From Candidatus Aminicenantota bacterium (lineage in GTDB: Bacteria; Acidobacteriota; Aminicenantia; Aminicenantales; Aminicenantaceae), in the NCBI GenBank assembly GCA_030670375.1, contig DAOVBT010000034.1, forward strand, positions 1 through 10,708: a stretch of DNA of 10,708 nucleotides. Reading direction: 5' to 3'. The first letter of the stretch is position 1. Each line of letters opens with the position of its first letter. Shown here in pieces: positions 1 to 7,109 of this stretch. The notes beneath the pieces were generated by a model. It made no database searches and was not told the origin of the DNA. It saw only the letters and a list, made by a program, of their open reading frames with translations. Both the position numbers and the translations under genes were made by a program.

Positions 1-2
1 AC

Positions 3-1121
3 GAGATCGGCATGAATCCCTTGACATTTCGGAAGCTAAATTACACAACCAAGAATCGCGGAGATACCGGAATCCCCTATTCCTCCAAGGGTTTGGATAA
101 AGCCTATGAAATCGGAGCCAAGGAAATCGGCTGGCACAAAAGGAACAGAGTTCCCGGAGGAGGAAAAGGAAGGATCAGACAAGGAGTCGGGATGGCTGCA
201 GGGATCTGGTGGGGAGCCGGAGTCCCTGGGACTGTGGCTGATGTAAAACTCCATCCAGATGGAAGTGTCGAGGCCATATGCGGAACCCAGGATATCGGAT
301 GCGGCACAAGAACCCATATGGCCGTGGTCACAGCAGAAACGTTGGGATTAGATCCCAAAGACATCATCATCAAGCTGGGAAACTCGGATTATCCCTGGGC
401 CCCTCTCTCTGGCGGAAGCCTGACTACACCGTCGGTGGCTCCTGCTGTCCGGGATGCGGCATTAAAAGCGGCTGAGCATCTCCTGCAGATGGCAGCCTCC
501 AAACTGAAAGTTCCCGCCTCTAGTATCGTTTGCGAAAATAAAACATTCAAGGAAAAAGGAAAGCCTGACAATGCCATTTCCTTCAAAGAAGTCCTCAGAG
601 ATTTAAGCCATGAAATGGTGTTCCACGGCGAAAGGAAAGGACTGCCTGAAGGATATGCCTACAATACTTTCGGAGCGCATTTCGCCGAAGTCGAAGTGGA
701 TACGGTCACGGGAAAGATCAAAGTCATCAAAATCGTGGCTGTCCAAGATAGCGGAAGAATCATGAACAAACAGACTGCAGAAAGCCAGGTTATCGGCGGC
801 GTTACCCAGGGATTGAGCACCGCCCTTTTCGAACAGAGGATCATGGATAACACAACAGGCCGGATGGTCAATCCCAACCTGAGGGATTACAAAATCGCCA
901 CCTCCATGGACATTCCCGAGATCGTTCCCCTGTTTGTGGATATCGTCGACCCGCGGATCAACATCCTTGGCACCAAGGGTTTGGGAGAACCCCCACGAAT
1001 TCCATCCTCTGCCGTTATAGCCAACGCCGTGTACAATGCTATCGGAGTCCACATCCGGGAAATCCCGATGACACCGGATAAAGTCCTTCAGGCTTTAGAG
1101 GATAAGGAGGTGGCCCGATGA
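3..1121 (+). CDS. Molybdenum hydroxylase, molybdopterin-binding (large) subunit, C-terminal part; partial at window start
   Basis: This is the catalytic subunit of a xanthine dehydrogenase/aldehyde oxidase-family enzyme, which hydroxylates heterocycles or aldehydes with water at a Mo-pterin centre. The reading frame is open to the window edge, so the Met at 12 is internal: EIGMNPLTFR matches the usual 'G.dPl.fR' stretch inside the family, and about half the protein is missing. Visible marks are GTQDIGCGTRT (around 285-315), the Gly/Ser-rich GGSLTTPSVAPAVRDAA stretch (around 412-465), and GTKGLGEPPR (around 970-1000), whose Glu aligns with the family's catalytic base. The GTQDIG and SLTTPS motifs resemble PaoC/YagR-like enzymes more than classical xanthine dehydrogenase, but the substrate cannot be read from this part. 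The stop TGA overlaps the next gene's ATG, so the two are translationally coupled. The family assignment is firm; the substrate is unknown. Confidence 0.93.
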   Translation, partial: EIGMNPLTFRKLNYTTKNRGDTGIPYSSKGLDKAYEIGAKEIGWHKRNRVPGGGKGRIRQGVGMAAGIWWGAGVPGTVADVKLHPDGSVEAICGTQDIGCGTRTHMAVVTAETLGLDPKDIIIKLGNSDYPWAPLSGGSLTTPSVAPAVRDAALKAAEHLLQMAASKLKVPASSIVCENKTFKEKGKPDNAISFKEVLRDLSHEMVFHGERKGLPEGYAYNTFGAHFAEVEVDTVTGKIKVIKIVAVQDSGRIMNKQTAESQVIGGVTQGLSTALFEQRIMDNTTGRMVNPNLRDYKIATSMDIPEIVPLFVDIVDPRINILGTKGLGEPPRIPSSAVIANAVYNAIGVHIREIPMTPDKVLQALEDKEVAR

Positions 1122-2095
1122 AAGAATTCAAAATCGCGCAGCCTCAATCGCTGGACCAGGTCACATCCCTGCTCTCTCAGGAAAAAACCGGCTATTCCTT
1201 GATAGCCGGAGGCACAGACCTTCTGGACGAAATCAAGAACAAGACTATCGCACCTGAAGTCGTGATCGATCTCAAATCTATCCCCGATCTCTCCACCATT
1301 AAAACAGACAAAAAACACGTCTCGATCGGAGCCATGACAAGAGTTGCAGATCTAGCTGAAAATCCTATCATCCAGGAAAACTTTCCTGGCCTCGTAGAAG
1401 CCGCCCTTTCTTTGGCCTCCCCCCAGCTCAGGAATGTGGGCACAGTAGGCGGCAACCTCTGTCAGCGGCCCAGGTGCTGGTATTACCGCGATCCGGATAC
1501 CATTTGCCGCAAAAAGGGCGGAAGCCGTTGTTATGCTCAGCGGGGAAGAAACAGGTATCATGCCATTTTCGGGGGTGGCATCTGCTACATCGTCCATCCC
1601 TCTGATCTGGCTCCGGCTCTTATCAGTTTAGATGCAGATATCACGATTAACGGACCTACTGGTAAAAAAAACAGCATGAAATTGGAGGATTTTTTCACCC
1701 TCCCGCAGAACAATGTCCGGAAGGAAAACGTCCTGGAGGCGCATCAAATCCTGAGTGAAATAAGAATCCCCCTGCCAAAAAACGGCACAAAGAGCACGTA
1801 TTACAAATTCAAAGAGCGGGGTACGTGGGATTTTGCCGTGGTTTCTGCCGCAATCAACGGAGTCATATCCGGCGGTGTATTCAGAGACATAAAGATAGTT
1901 TGCGGGGGATTGGCTCCCATCCCATGGCGGCTAAAAAAAGCCGAAGATTTCATAAAAGGGAAAAAAGTAACTGAGGAGGTCATCAGACAGGGAGCAAAGG
2001 AAGCCTTGAAAGATGCCAGACCTCTGGAAGAAAACGCTTACAAAAAGGATCTCGTTGAAGCTGTTTTATATACGGCCATTTCCTCGATGGTTTAG
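1118..2095 (+). CDS. Molybdenum hydroxylase FAD-binding subunit, with likely extra 4Fe-4S cluster
   Basis: This 325-residue medium subunit passes electrons from the Mo/2Fe-2S centres to FAD. The N-terminal half has the PCMH-type FAD signatures YSLIAGGTDLL (residues 26-36) and RNVGTVGGNL (105-114). The C-terminal CO-dehydrogenase-flavoprotein domain ends near residue 320. Cysteines at 120, 130, 138 and 156 sit in the insert RCWYYRD...C...C...GGGIC before HPSDLAPAL. Related FAD subunits (PaoB of E. coli periplasmic aldehyde oxidase, HcrB of 4-hydroxybenzoyl-CoA reductase) bind an additional 4Fe-4S cluster in this area, so one is likely here. The start is ATG at 1118, in a 4-base overlap with the large-subunit stop and preceded by AAGGAGG at 1104-1110. 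Length is normal for the family. No separate 2Fe-2S subunit lies between or after these genes. Confidence 0.93.
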   Translation: MKEFKIAQPQSLDQVTSLLSQEKTGYSLIAGGTDLLDEIKNKTIAPEVVIDLKSIPDLSTIKTDKKHVSIGAMTRVADLAENPIIQENFPGLVEAALSLASPQLRNVGTVGGNLCQRPRCWYYRDPDTICRKKGGSRCYAQRGRNRYHAIFGGGICYIVHPSDLAPALISLDADITINGPTGKKNSMKLEDFFTLPQNNVRKENVLEAHQILSEIRIPLPKNGTKSTYYKFKERGTWDFAVVSAAINGVISGGVFRDIKIVCGGLAPIPWRLKKAEDFIKGKKVTEEVIRQGAKEALKDARPLEENAYKKDLVEAVLYTAISSMV

Positions 2096-2118
2096 CCTCG
2101 GGTCTAACAATACGTGAC

Positions 2119-2664
2119 GTGATAAATATACTGACAGGCCCAGTCCATTCGGGAAAAACGACACTTCTGAAAAATACCATCCCTTTGCTCAGTGAACAAA
2201 ATTTTGGGATTGATGGTTATCTCAGCGAAGCTATTTGGAAAGACAAAGAATTTTTCGGGTACGACCTGCTTGACCTGGAGGATCAACGCTATCACCCATT
2301 CATTCGCAAACAAGGTCAACAGGATTGGCAAAGGATCGGCCCTTTCTTTTTTCAGCCGGGAACTCTGGACATCGCCAAAAAAATCATCCGTCGGAGCCAA
2401 AAAGCGGATCTGTGTGTCGTGGATGAAGTGGGCCCCCTGGAACTCAAAGGCAACGGAGTCTGGCCGGCCCTCAAGGATATCCTGATGACTCCCGAGCAAG
2501 ACGTACTCCTTGTCGTGAGAGATTCGATCTTGAAAAACTTTTTAGAGAAAATCCAAATCGATGATTTTGTGGTGTATGATATCAAAAAGAAAAAAAAGCC
2601 ACTTCGTTTGGCAGAATCCCTTATGTTAGATCTCGAAAAAAGGAGACATCTAAAACAAAAATGA
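2119..2664 (+). CDS. THEP1-like P-loop nucleoside-triphosphatase in a molybdenum hydroxylase operon
   Basis: This 181-residue P-loop NTPase has Walker A GPVHSGKTT at residues 7-15 and a Walker B followed by the THEP1 hallmark DEVGPLEL at 102-109. THEP1 proteins are small NTP/NDP-hydrolysing enzymes with loose base specificity. I chose the GTG at 2119 because it puts the P-loop right at the N-terminus as in the family. No better start is seen between the preceding stop (2095) and 2119, and no clear ribosome binding site precedes it, so initiation may be weak or depend on translation from the FAD-subunit gene 23 bases upstream. The stop overlaps the xdhC-like start by 4 bases. Its place between hydroxylase subunits and maturation genes suggests a role in cofactor loading or nucleotide handling for the pterin cofactor. 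That is inference, since no function in this pathway is established to my knowledge. Confidence 0.85.
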   Translation: MINILTGPVHSGKTTLLKNTIPLLSEQNFGIDGYLSEAIWKDKEFFGYDLLDLEDQRYHPFIRKQGQQDWQRIGPFFFQPGTLDIAKKIIRRSQKADLCVVDEVGPLELKGNGVWPALKDILMTPEQDVLLVVRDSILKNFLEKIQIDDFVVYDIKKKKKPLRLAESLMLDLEKRRHLKQK

Positions 2665-3737
2665 AGAACATCTATGCCCGGCTTCTCGATGAACAAAAGG
2701 ACAAAAGTCTTGTATTAGCGACTATCGTTTCTACCAAGGGATCGAGTCCTCAAGTGCCGGGTGTCTCTGCTCTTTTTTCAGAAAAGGGGCTCCTTTCAGG
2801 GACCTTGGGCGGAGGAATATTGGAGGCCAAAGCCGAAGAGAAGGCACTGGAATCCCTGAAAACCGGGAAGTCTTCTTTTAACCGGTTTGAATTGTATGCG
2901 GATATTTCTTCGGAAGAAGAGGCGATCTGTGGAGGGGAGGCGACTATTCTATTCGATGCCCAACCTGCAGATCACGAGATGGTTTTTCAAAAATTGGTCC
3001 GATCTCTTAAAAGCCGGAAACCTGGTATTCTGGCCACACATATCCAACGGAAAGGTGACAAAATCCAAAAGGTATGCCGTTCGTGGCAAGAAAAGGCAGA
3101 GATATTCGCTGAAGAGGCGGAAAAACAGGACTTGCTGTTTCGAGAGGACATAAAAAAAACATTTTCGTCAGGAACTCCTGCCTTTCTGTCTGAGAGAGAA
3201 ACGGCTGCTGGGGAAGAAAAGAATGTGTACCTGGAACCTCAGTTTCCGCTCTCCCATCTCGTGATCGCAGGTGCCGGCCATGTGGGCCAGGCCGTTGCTC
3301 ATATCGGACACCTTCTCGATTTTGAGATCACGGTTATCGACGACAGGCCCGAATTCGCCAATGAAAATAGATTGCCTGAAGCGGATCACATTATCATCGA
3401 AGATGTCGGGAAGGCTATCGATGAGATACCCAAGACGGCCGATACCTTTTTTGTGATTGTCACCCGGGGACATAGCAACGATGCAGAGGCTTTACAGGCA
3501 TGTATCGCATACGAAGTCGCCTACATCGGCATGATCGGTAGCGGGCGGAAAACCGCTCTGATGCGCGAAAAATTCATCGAAAAGGGTTGGGCCACTGCTG
3601 CGCAGTTCGACAGAATTTACGCGCCCATCGGCATCGAGATCCAATCCAAAACGGTCCAAGAAATCGCCGTCAGCATTGCGGCTGAACTCGTTCAGGTCAG
3701 AAATCAAGTGGAGAAACAAGATAAGGATGTCTCATGA
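2661..3737 (+). CDS. XdhC/CoxI-family molybdenum hydroxylase maturation factor
   Basis: This cytoplasmic accessory protein of 358 residues does not belong to the mature enzyme. In the best-studied case (Rhodobacter XdhC) the family binds molybdenum cofactor, promotes exchange of an oxo for a sulfido ligand, and hands it to the hydroxylase. The N-terminal XdhC_CoxI domain shows GSSPQVPGV (27-35), GTLGGGILE (47-55) and AICGGEATILF (88-98), where Cys90 is the family's conserved cysteine. A less conserved linker runs from about 100 to 195. The C-terminal Rossmann domain has GAGHVGQAVA (204-213), the acidic DD pair at 227-228, TRGHSNDAEAL (268-278), GMIGSGRK (290-297) and a final IAVSIAAELV (335-344). 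Both domains are complete. The ATG overlaps the NTPase stop (ATGA), and the nearest Shine-Dalgarno-like AGGAG is somewhat far upstream at 2641-2645. The ATG of the next gene overlaps its stop in turn. Confidence 0.93.
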   Translation: MKNIYARLLDEQKDKSLVLATIVSTKGSSPQVPGVSALFSEKGLLSGTLGGGILEAKAEEKALESLKTGKSSFNRFELYADISSEEEAICGGEATILFDAQPADHEMVFQKLVRSLKSRKPGILATHIQRKGDKIQKVCRSWQEKAEIFAEEAEKQDLLFREDIKKTFSSGTPAFLSERETAAGEEKNVYLEPQFPLSHLVIAGAGHVGQAVAHIGHLLDFEITVIDDRPEFANENRLPEADHIIIEDVGKAIDEIPKTADTFFVIVTRGHSNDAEALQACIAYEVAYIGMIGSGRKTALMREKFIEKGWATAAQFDRIYAPIGIEIQSKTVQEIAVSIAAELVQVRNQVEKQDKDVS

Positions 3738-4327
3738 TCTATGCTTTGCTGCTGGCAGCCGGTGAATCCCGGCGCATGGGCAAGCCCAAGCTCCTCCTTC
3801 CTTTCGGCCAAAAAACGATCATCGAACACATCGTGGATAATATCAATCAATCAAAGGTCGATAAAATTTTGGTGGTGCTGGGTTCACACCAAGAGGAAAT
3901 CCGCAGCAAAATTGCGGACCGGCCTGTTTTATCGGTCGTGAACCATCGCTATCAGGAGGGAATGCTCTCCTCCATCCAAACCGGATTCGAGGCCCTTCCG
4001 AAGGACACTGCGGCTGCTCTGGTCTGTCTCGGTGATCAACCTCTCATCCCCCATTATGTCACAGACCGACTGATCGAAACTTACAACAAAACACACAAAA
4101 GCATCGTTCTTCCTGTATACCAGAAAAAGCGTGGTCATCCGATTTTAATCGACATGAAACACAAACAAGAGGTCCTAAATCTGAGTCCTGACAAAGGGCT
4201 CAGAGCCTTGGTGCATATTCATTCCCAAGATGTACAGGAAGTGGAGGTGGATACTCAGCATATCCTCAAGGACATCGACAAACCCGAGGACTATGCAAGA
4301 GAATTGAAGAAAAAGGAGGAAGAATGA
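3734..4327 (+). CDS. MocA/MobA-like molybdopterin nucleotidyltransferase
   Basis: This NTP_transf_3 enzyme of 197 residues would attach a nucleotide, CMP in the MocA branch, to the molybdopterin cofactor destined for the neighbouring hydroxylase. The nucleotide-binding signature LLAAGESRRMGKPKLLLPFG is at residues 6-25, with Lys19 the expected phosphate contact. LGDQPLI at 99-105 gives the metal-binding Asp101, KKRGHPILI (131-139) matches the RGHP loop of MocA-type enzymes, and DIDKPEDY (180-187) matches the C-terminal acidic motif. The XdhC-linked position favours a cytidylyltransferase for MCD cofactor over MobA, which makes the bis-MGD form, but nucleotide choice is inferred from context. 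Start and stop both sit in ATGA overlaps with the flanking genes. Confidence 0.9.
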   Translation: MIYALLLAAGESRRMGKPKLLLPFGQKTIIEHIVDNINQSKVDKILVVLGSHQEEIRSKIADRPVLSVVNHRYQEGMLSSIQTGFEALPKDTAAALVCLGDQPLIPHYVTDRLIETYNKTHKSIVLPVYQKKRGHPILIDMKHKQEVLNLSPDKGLRALVHIHSQDVQEVEVDTQHILKDIDKPEDYARELKKKEEE

Positions 4328-4752
4328 AAAAGATTCTTATGGTAGCTTTAATCCTTGCTTTGATATCACCTCTTATAGCCATTCAAAAATCCCAGATCGA
4401 AAAGGAGCTTATACGCATCCACGACCTTCAGAGAAAAGCCTGGAACGAAGGGAACATCGAAGGATTTATGGCCCACTACTGGAAATCCCAAAAAATGACC
4501 TATCAATCAGGAGACACCAGGCTAATGGGATGGGATGCCTTGCTGGAAAGGTACAAAAAAGTATACCCAGAAGGAAACATGGGAACATTGGAATTCTCCG
4601 ATCTCATCGTTCATGTTTTGAGTGACGATTCAGCCTACGTCCTTGGCAAGTGGAAGCTCAAGGCAGAATCATGGACCCGGGAAGGGCTATTCACGACAAT
4701 CTTGAAAAAAATGGAGGGCGGTTGGAAGATCATCCACGACCACTCCACTTGA
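4324..4752 (+). CDS. Small exported SnoaL/DUF4440-like (NTF2-fold) protein
   Basis: This 142-residue protein has an N-terminal signal peptide or membrane anchor (Met-Lys-Lys, then hydrophobic residues 4-19). The rest reads as an NTF2-like fold: an opening helix with KAWNEGNIEGFMAHYW, a strand pair with a 'W.alleRYkk.YP' segment, YVLGKWKL, and a closing GGWKIIHDHST. This pattern is typical of DUF4440/SnoaL-like proteins of the YybH type, many of which have no known substrate. The Shine-Dalgarno site GGAGG is at 4315-4319, and the ATG overlaps the mocA-like stop, which makes this the last gene of the operon. A secreted protein coupled to cytoplasmic maturation genes is odd; it might handle a substrate or product outside the membrane, but nothing in the sequence says so. 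Confidence 0.8.
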   Translation: MKKILMVALILALISPLIAIQKSQIEKELIRIHDLQRKAWNEGNIEGFMAHYWKSQKMTYQSGDTRLMGWDALLERYKKVYPEGNMGTLEFSDLIVHVLSDDSAYVLGKWKLKAESWTREGLFTTILKKMEGGWKIIHDHST

Positions 4753-4757
4753 TAAAC

Positions 4758-4787
4758 TTGACAAAATATCCTCTGTTTGAACAAAAT
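4758..4787 (+). promoter_or_regulatory. Possible sigma70-type promoter for the GntR regulator gene
   Basis: A perfect TTGACA at 4758-4763 is followed after 18 bases by CAAAAT at 4782-4787 (4 of 6 against TATAAT). It lies just after the stop of the last operon gene and about 50 bases before the regulator's ATG, so the regulator may be transcribed separately. The -10 is weak, so confidence is limited. Confidence 0.4.
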
Positions 4788-4814
4788 TGTCTTGGACTAA
4801 AGGGAAAGACAGCC

Positions 4815-4825
4815 TTAGAATCTAA
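4815..4825. promoter_or_regulatory. Short palindrome TTAGAATCTAA upstream of the GntR start; possible autoregulatory half-site
   Basis: TTAGA-A-TCTAA is a perfect 5+1+5 inverted repeat 10 bases before the regulator's ATG. Its first eight bases match the core TTAGGATC of the large palindrome upstream of the lyase gene at 7 of 8 positions. That would fit a regulator acting at both places, but a match this short could be chance. Confidence 0.25.
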
Positions 4826-4835
4826 CGGAAATCCA

Positions 4836-5549
4836 ATGGCTCGGATCAAAAAAAAGAAGCTGGCCGATGAGGTGATTGACGAGATCAAACGGATGATCCA
4901 ATCCGGTGAACTCAAGGAAGGAGACAGGCTTCCGAATCAAAACGAATTCGCAGCCCAGCTCGGCGTCAGCCGGACATCCCTCCGTGAGGCCTTCAACACC
5001 CTTTGCGTTCTTGGGATTCTCGAGCAACACCAGGGTTATGGCACCATCGTGAAGTCCAGGTTTTCCGCCCTTTATGCCGACCATCTCTCTGCTCCGTTTA
5101 TCACGGACGAAAAAGCGACCATGGAGCTGCTCGAAGCCAGGCAGTTCATCGAGATCGGGGCCACGCGTCTGGCAGCCAAGAATGCCACTCCAAAACAGAT
5201 CAAGGAAATGGGGAACATGATCGACGCCATGGCAAAGGCGAATAAAAAGGGGGATATCCAAAAACTCTCTGAACAGGATATAGATTTTCATTTCCTGATC
5301 GCCCAGGCCACACAAAACCGAGTCATGATCCATCTTCTTGCAACTATTCGAGGCCTGATGGAAAAATTCATGCACGAAGCGTTTCTCGTCTTGCATGATC
5401 AAAAGCGATATTTAAAGGCCCACCGCGACATCTACAACGCTATCAAGAAAAAAGATCCCATAAGGGCATCGGGCTTGATGAAAAAACACATTCAGGATGT
5501 CCAGAAAGATCTGCAGCAGTATTACAGAGTCGTGAATAAGAAAGAGTAA
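4836..5549 (+). CDS. GntR-family (FadR/FCD subgroup) transcriptional regulator
   Basis: This 237-residue DNA-binding regulator has a winged helix (residues 8-72, including LPNQNEFAAQLGVSRTSLREAF and a GYGTIV wing) followed by an all-helical FCD ligand domain (about 95-230). The FCD metal ligands Asp148, His152, His196 and His218 can all be seen (DIDFH, AHRD, KKHIQ), so a metal-assisted carboxylate effector is likely, as in other FCD proteins. The ATG at 4836 is preferred over the longer open frame from 4650. The family normally begins a few residues before the 'kla..v...I' helix, and the extra upstream residues would be read out of frame through the preceding gene and intergenic DNA. The ribosome site is weak. 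It lies convergent with the lyase gene and is the obvious candidate regulator for the lyase, the molybdenum operon or both; this is inference from position and the shared palindrome core. Confidence 0.88.
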   Translation: MARIKKKKLADEVIDEIKRMIQSGELKEGDRLPNQNEFAAQLGVSRTSLREAFNTLCVLGILEQHQGYGTIVKSRFSALYADHLSAPFITDEKATMELLEARQFIEIGATRLAAKNATPKQIKEMGNMIDAMAKANKKGDIQKLSEQDIDFHFLIAQATQNRVMIHLLATIRGLMEKFMHEAFLVLHDQKRYLKAHRDIYNAIKKKDPIRASGLMKKHIQDVQKDLQQYYRVVNKKE

Positions 5550-5553
5550 GAAC

Positions 5554-7077
5554 TTATTCCAGAGAGCCGACCTCTTTCTCTACCTCTTCCAAAATTTCAC
5601 AGGATTCGACAAGCTCTTTCATCCGGGTGTGGTCATGGTATAGTGGCCGATCTTCATCTAGATGCTCGACATATTTCCGGATCACCTTCTTGGCCACCGA
5701 GACACCCTTTCCTGGGGTAAATTCACGGAAATCCAAGGCCTGGGCCGCCGCCATGAACTCGATGCCGAGAATACCATACGCGTTATCGATGATCTGCCCG
5801 TTTTTTATTGCTGTGTTCATGCCCATAGAAACAAAGTCCTCTTGATCCGCCGCCGCAGGAATGGACATGACCGAGGCGGGAGCGGACAAAATGCGTTGCT
5901 CGACGATTAACGTGTCCGCCGTGTACTGACTGAGCATCATCCCGGACATCATCCCCGCGCCTTTTGTCAAAAAAGCGGGTAGTCCCACACTCAAGGCCGG
6001 ATTAGTCATGCGGTTGAGACGTCTTTCCGAAAGCACGCTCACCATCGTGACCGCAGCTCCGATCATATCCATCGGGAGGGAGACAGGTGTTCCCTGGAAG
6101 TTAGCGCCAGTCAGCGTCAATTCATACTCGGTAAAAAATATGGGATTATCCCCCACACCGTTGAGTTCGGTCTCGACCTGTTTTTTGGCATGGGCCACAG
6201 CATCGTGGGCTGCTCCGATGACCTGGGGAGAAGACCGCATGGAATAGGCATCCTGAACTTTGATCTTGAGCTTGCCCGACAGGAGATCGCTCCCTTCGAT
6301 ACACTTCATCAGGGCAGAGGCCGTTCTGACAGCCCCTGGAAAACCTCGCGCCTGATGCAAACGGACATCATAGGGTTTCATGTTGCCGTACAGGGCCTCG
6401 AGGGTCATGGCACAGGCGATCTCGGTCTGCTTCAGCCAGCGGTTAATATCATACAATTGCATGGCGCTCATGGATGTGAGCAAGTTCGATCCGTTTATGG
6501 TGGCCAATCCATCCCTGGCTTGCAATCCAGGTATAGGAATTCCGGCTCGCTCCAAAGCCTCTTTCCCAGGAAGTTTTTCTCCCCGGTAATAGGCATCACC
6601 CTCTCCCATCAGGAGAAGGGCGATCTGGGACATAGGGGCCAGGTCTCCACATGCTCCCACAGAACCTTTCTGACAAACTACAGGTGTCACGCCTTTGTTC
6701 AACATGTCGATCAAAGTTAAGGTAATTTCCGGACGGCAGCCTGATCTTCCTTTGGCATGGACATTGATACGACCCGCCATCGCCCCCCGAACATATTCTA
6801 TGGGCGCTGGATCTCCGATACCGGCAGCATGATTGTAAATCAGATATTTCTGGAATTGTTTGACCTGATCATCATCCAGTATGACCTCTGAAAACTCTCC
6901 GATGCCTGTATTGATCCCGTACATTGTCTCGCCTGCTTTTATCTTTTTCTCCAGCATGGCGCGGCAGGCTTTGATCCGCTCCAAAGCTTCCGGATGAAGC
7001 TCCACTTTTTCATTATGGCGAGCAATCTGGATCATTTTCTCTACTGTCAGGCTCGAACCGTCAAGGACTATGGCCAT
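5554..7077 (-). CDS. hutH: Histidine ammonia-lyase-like MIO enzyme with Ala-Cys-Gly in place of Ala-Ser-Gly
   Basis: This 507-residue aromatic amino acid lyase would remove ammonia from an aromatic amino acid (histidine to urocanate in the classical case). The electrophilic cofactor MIO is normally built from an Ala-Ser-Gly tripeptide; here KGSVGACGDLAP (137-148) has Cys143, codon TGT at 6649-6651. Other active-site residues line up in position with Pseudomonas putida HAL: Tyr53 (YGINTG), His83 (NHAAGIG), Asn195 (INGSN), Gln275, Tyr278 and Arg281 (QDAYSMR), Phe327 (NFQG) and Glu413 (QEDFVSMG). Glu rather than Gln at 413 and His83 favour the HAL branch over PAL/TAL. However, Asn82 and Phe415 replace the usual HAL Ser and His, so the substrate is not certain. 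AAGGAG lies 7 bases before the ATG. No hutU, hutI or formiminoglutamate gene is nearby. The family is firm, the gene symbol provisional. Confidence 0.88.
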   Translation of the reverse strand: MAIVLDGSSLTVEKMIQIARHNEKVELHPEALERIKACRAMLEKKIKAGETMYGINTGIGEFSEVILDDDQVKQFQKYLIYNHAAGIGDPAPIEYVRGAMAGRINVHAKGRSGCRPEITLTLIDMLNKGVTPVVCQKGSVGACGDLAPMSQIALLLMGEGDAYYRGEKLPGKEALERAGIPIPGLQARDGLATINGSNLLTSMSAMQLYDINRWLKQTEIACAMTLEALYGNMKPYDVRLHQARGFPGAVRTASALMKCIEGSDLLSGKLKIKVQDAYSMRSSPQVIGAAHDAVAHAKKQVETELNGVGDNPIFFTEYELTLTGANFQGTPVSLPMDMIGAAVTMVSVLSERRLNRMTNPALSVGLPAFLTKGAGMMSGMMLSQYTADTLIVEQRILSAPASVMSIPAAADQEDFVSMGMNTAIKNGQIIDNAYGILGIEFMAAAQALDFREFTPGKGVSVAKKVIRKYVEHLDEDRPLYHDHTRMKELVESCEILEEVEKEVGSLE

Positions 7078-7109
7078 TTTTCTTCTCCTTCTATGTGTGT
7101 CTTATCAGG

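Noticed and set aside
3..4752. Selenium-dependent molybdenum hydroxylase system (yqeB/yqeC type)
   Set aside because: No gene resembling YqeB or YqeC is seen. The accessory set here is the NTPase, XdhC and MocA-like proteins only.
4650..4835. Upstream in-frame extension of the GntR regulator from an ATG at 4650
   Set aside because: It overlaps the SnoaL-like gene in another frame and adds residues unlike any GntR N-terminus. The ATG at 4836 places the winged helix at the normal position.
5554..7077. Reading the lyase as an ergothionase, or as a tyrosine or phenylalanine lyase/mutase
   Set aside because: Glu413 and His83 match the histidine branch better than PAL/TAL, and I could not identify a residue specific to ergothionase. 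The changes at 82 and 415 leave substrate open, so no alternative name was given.
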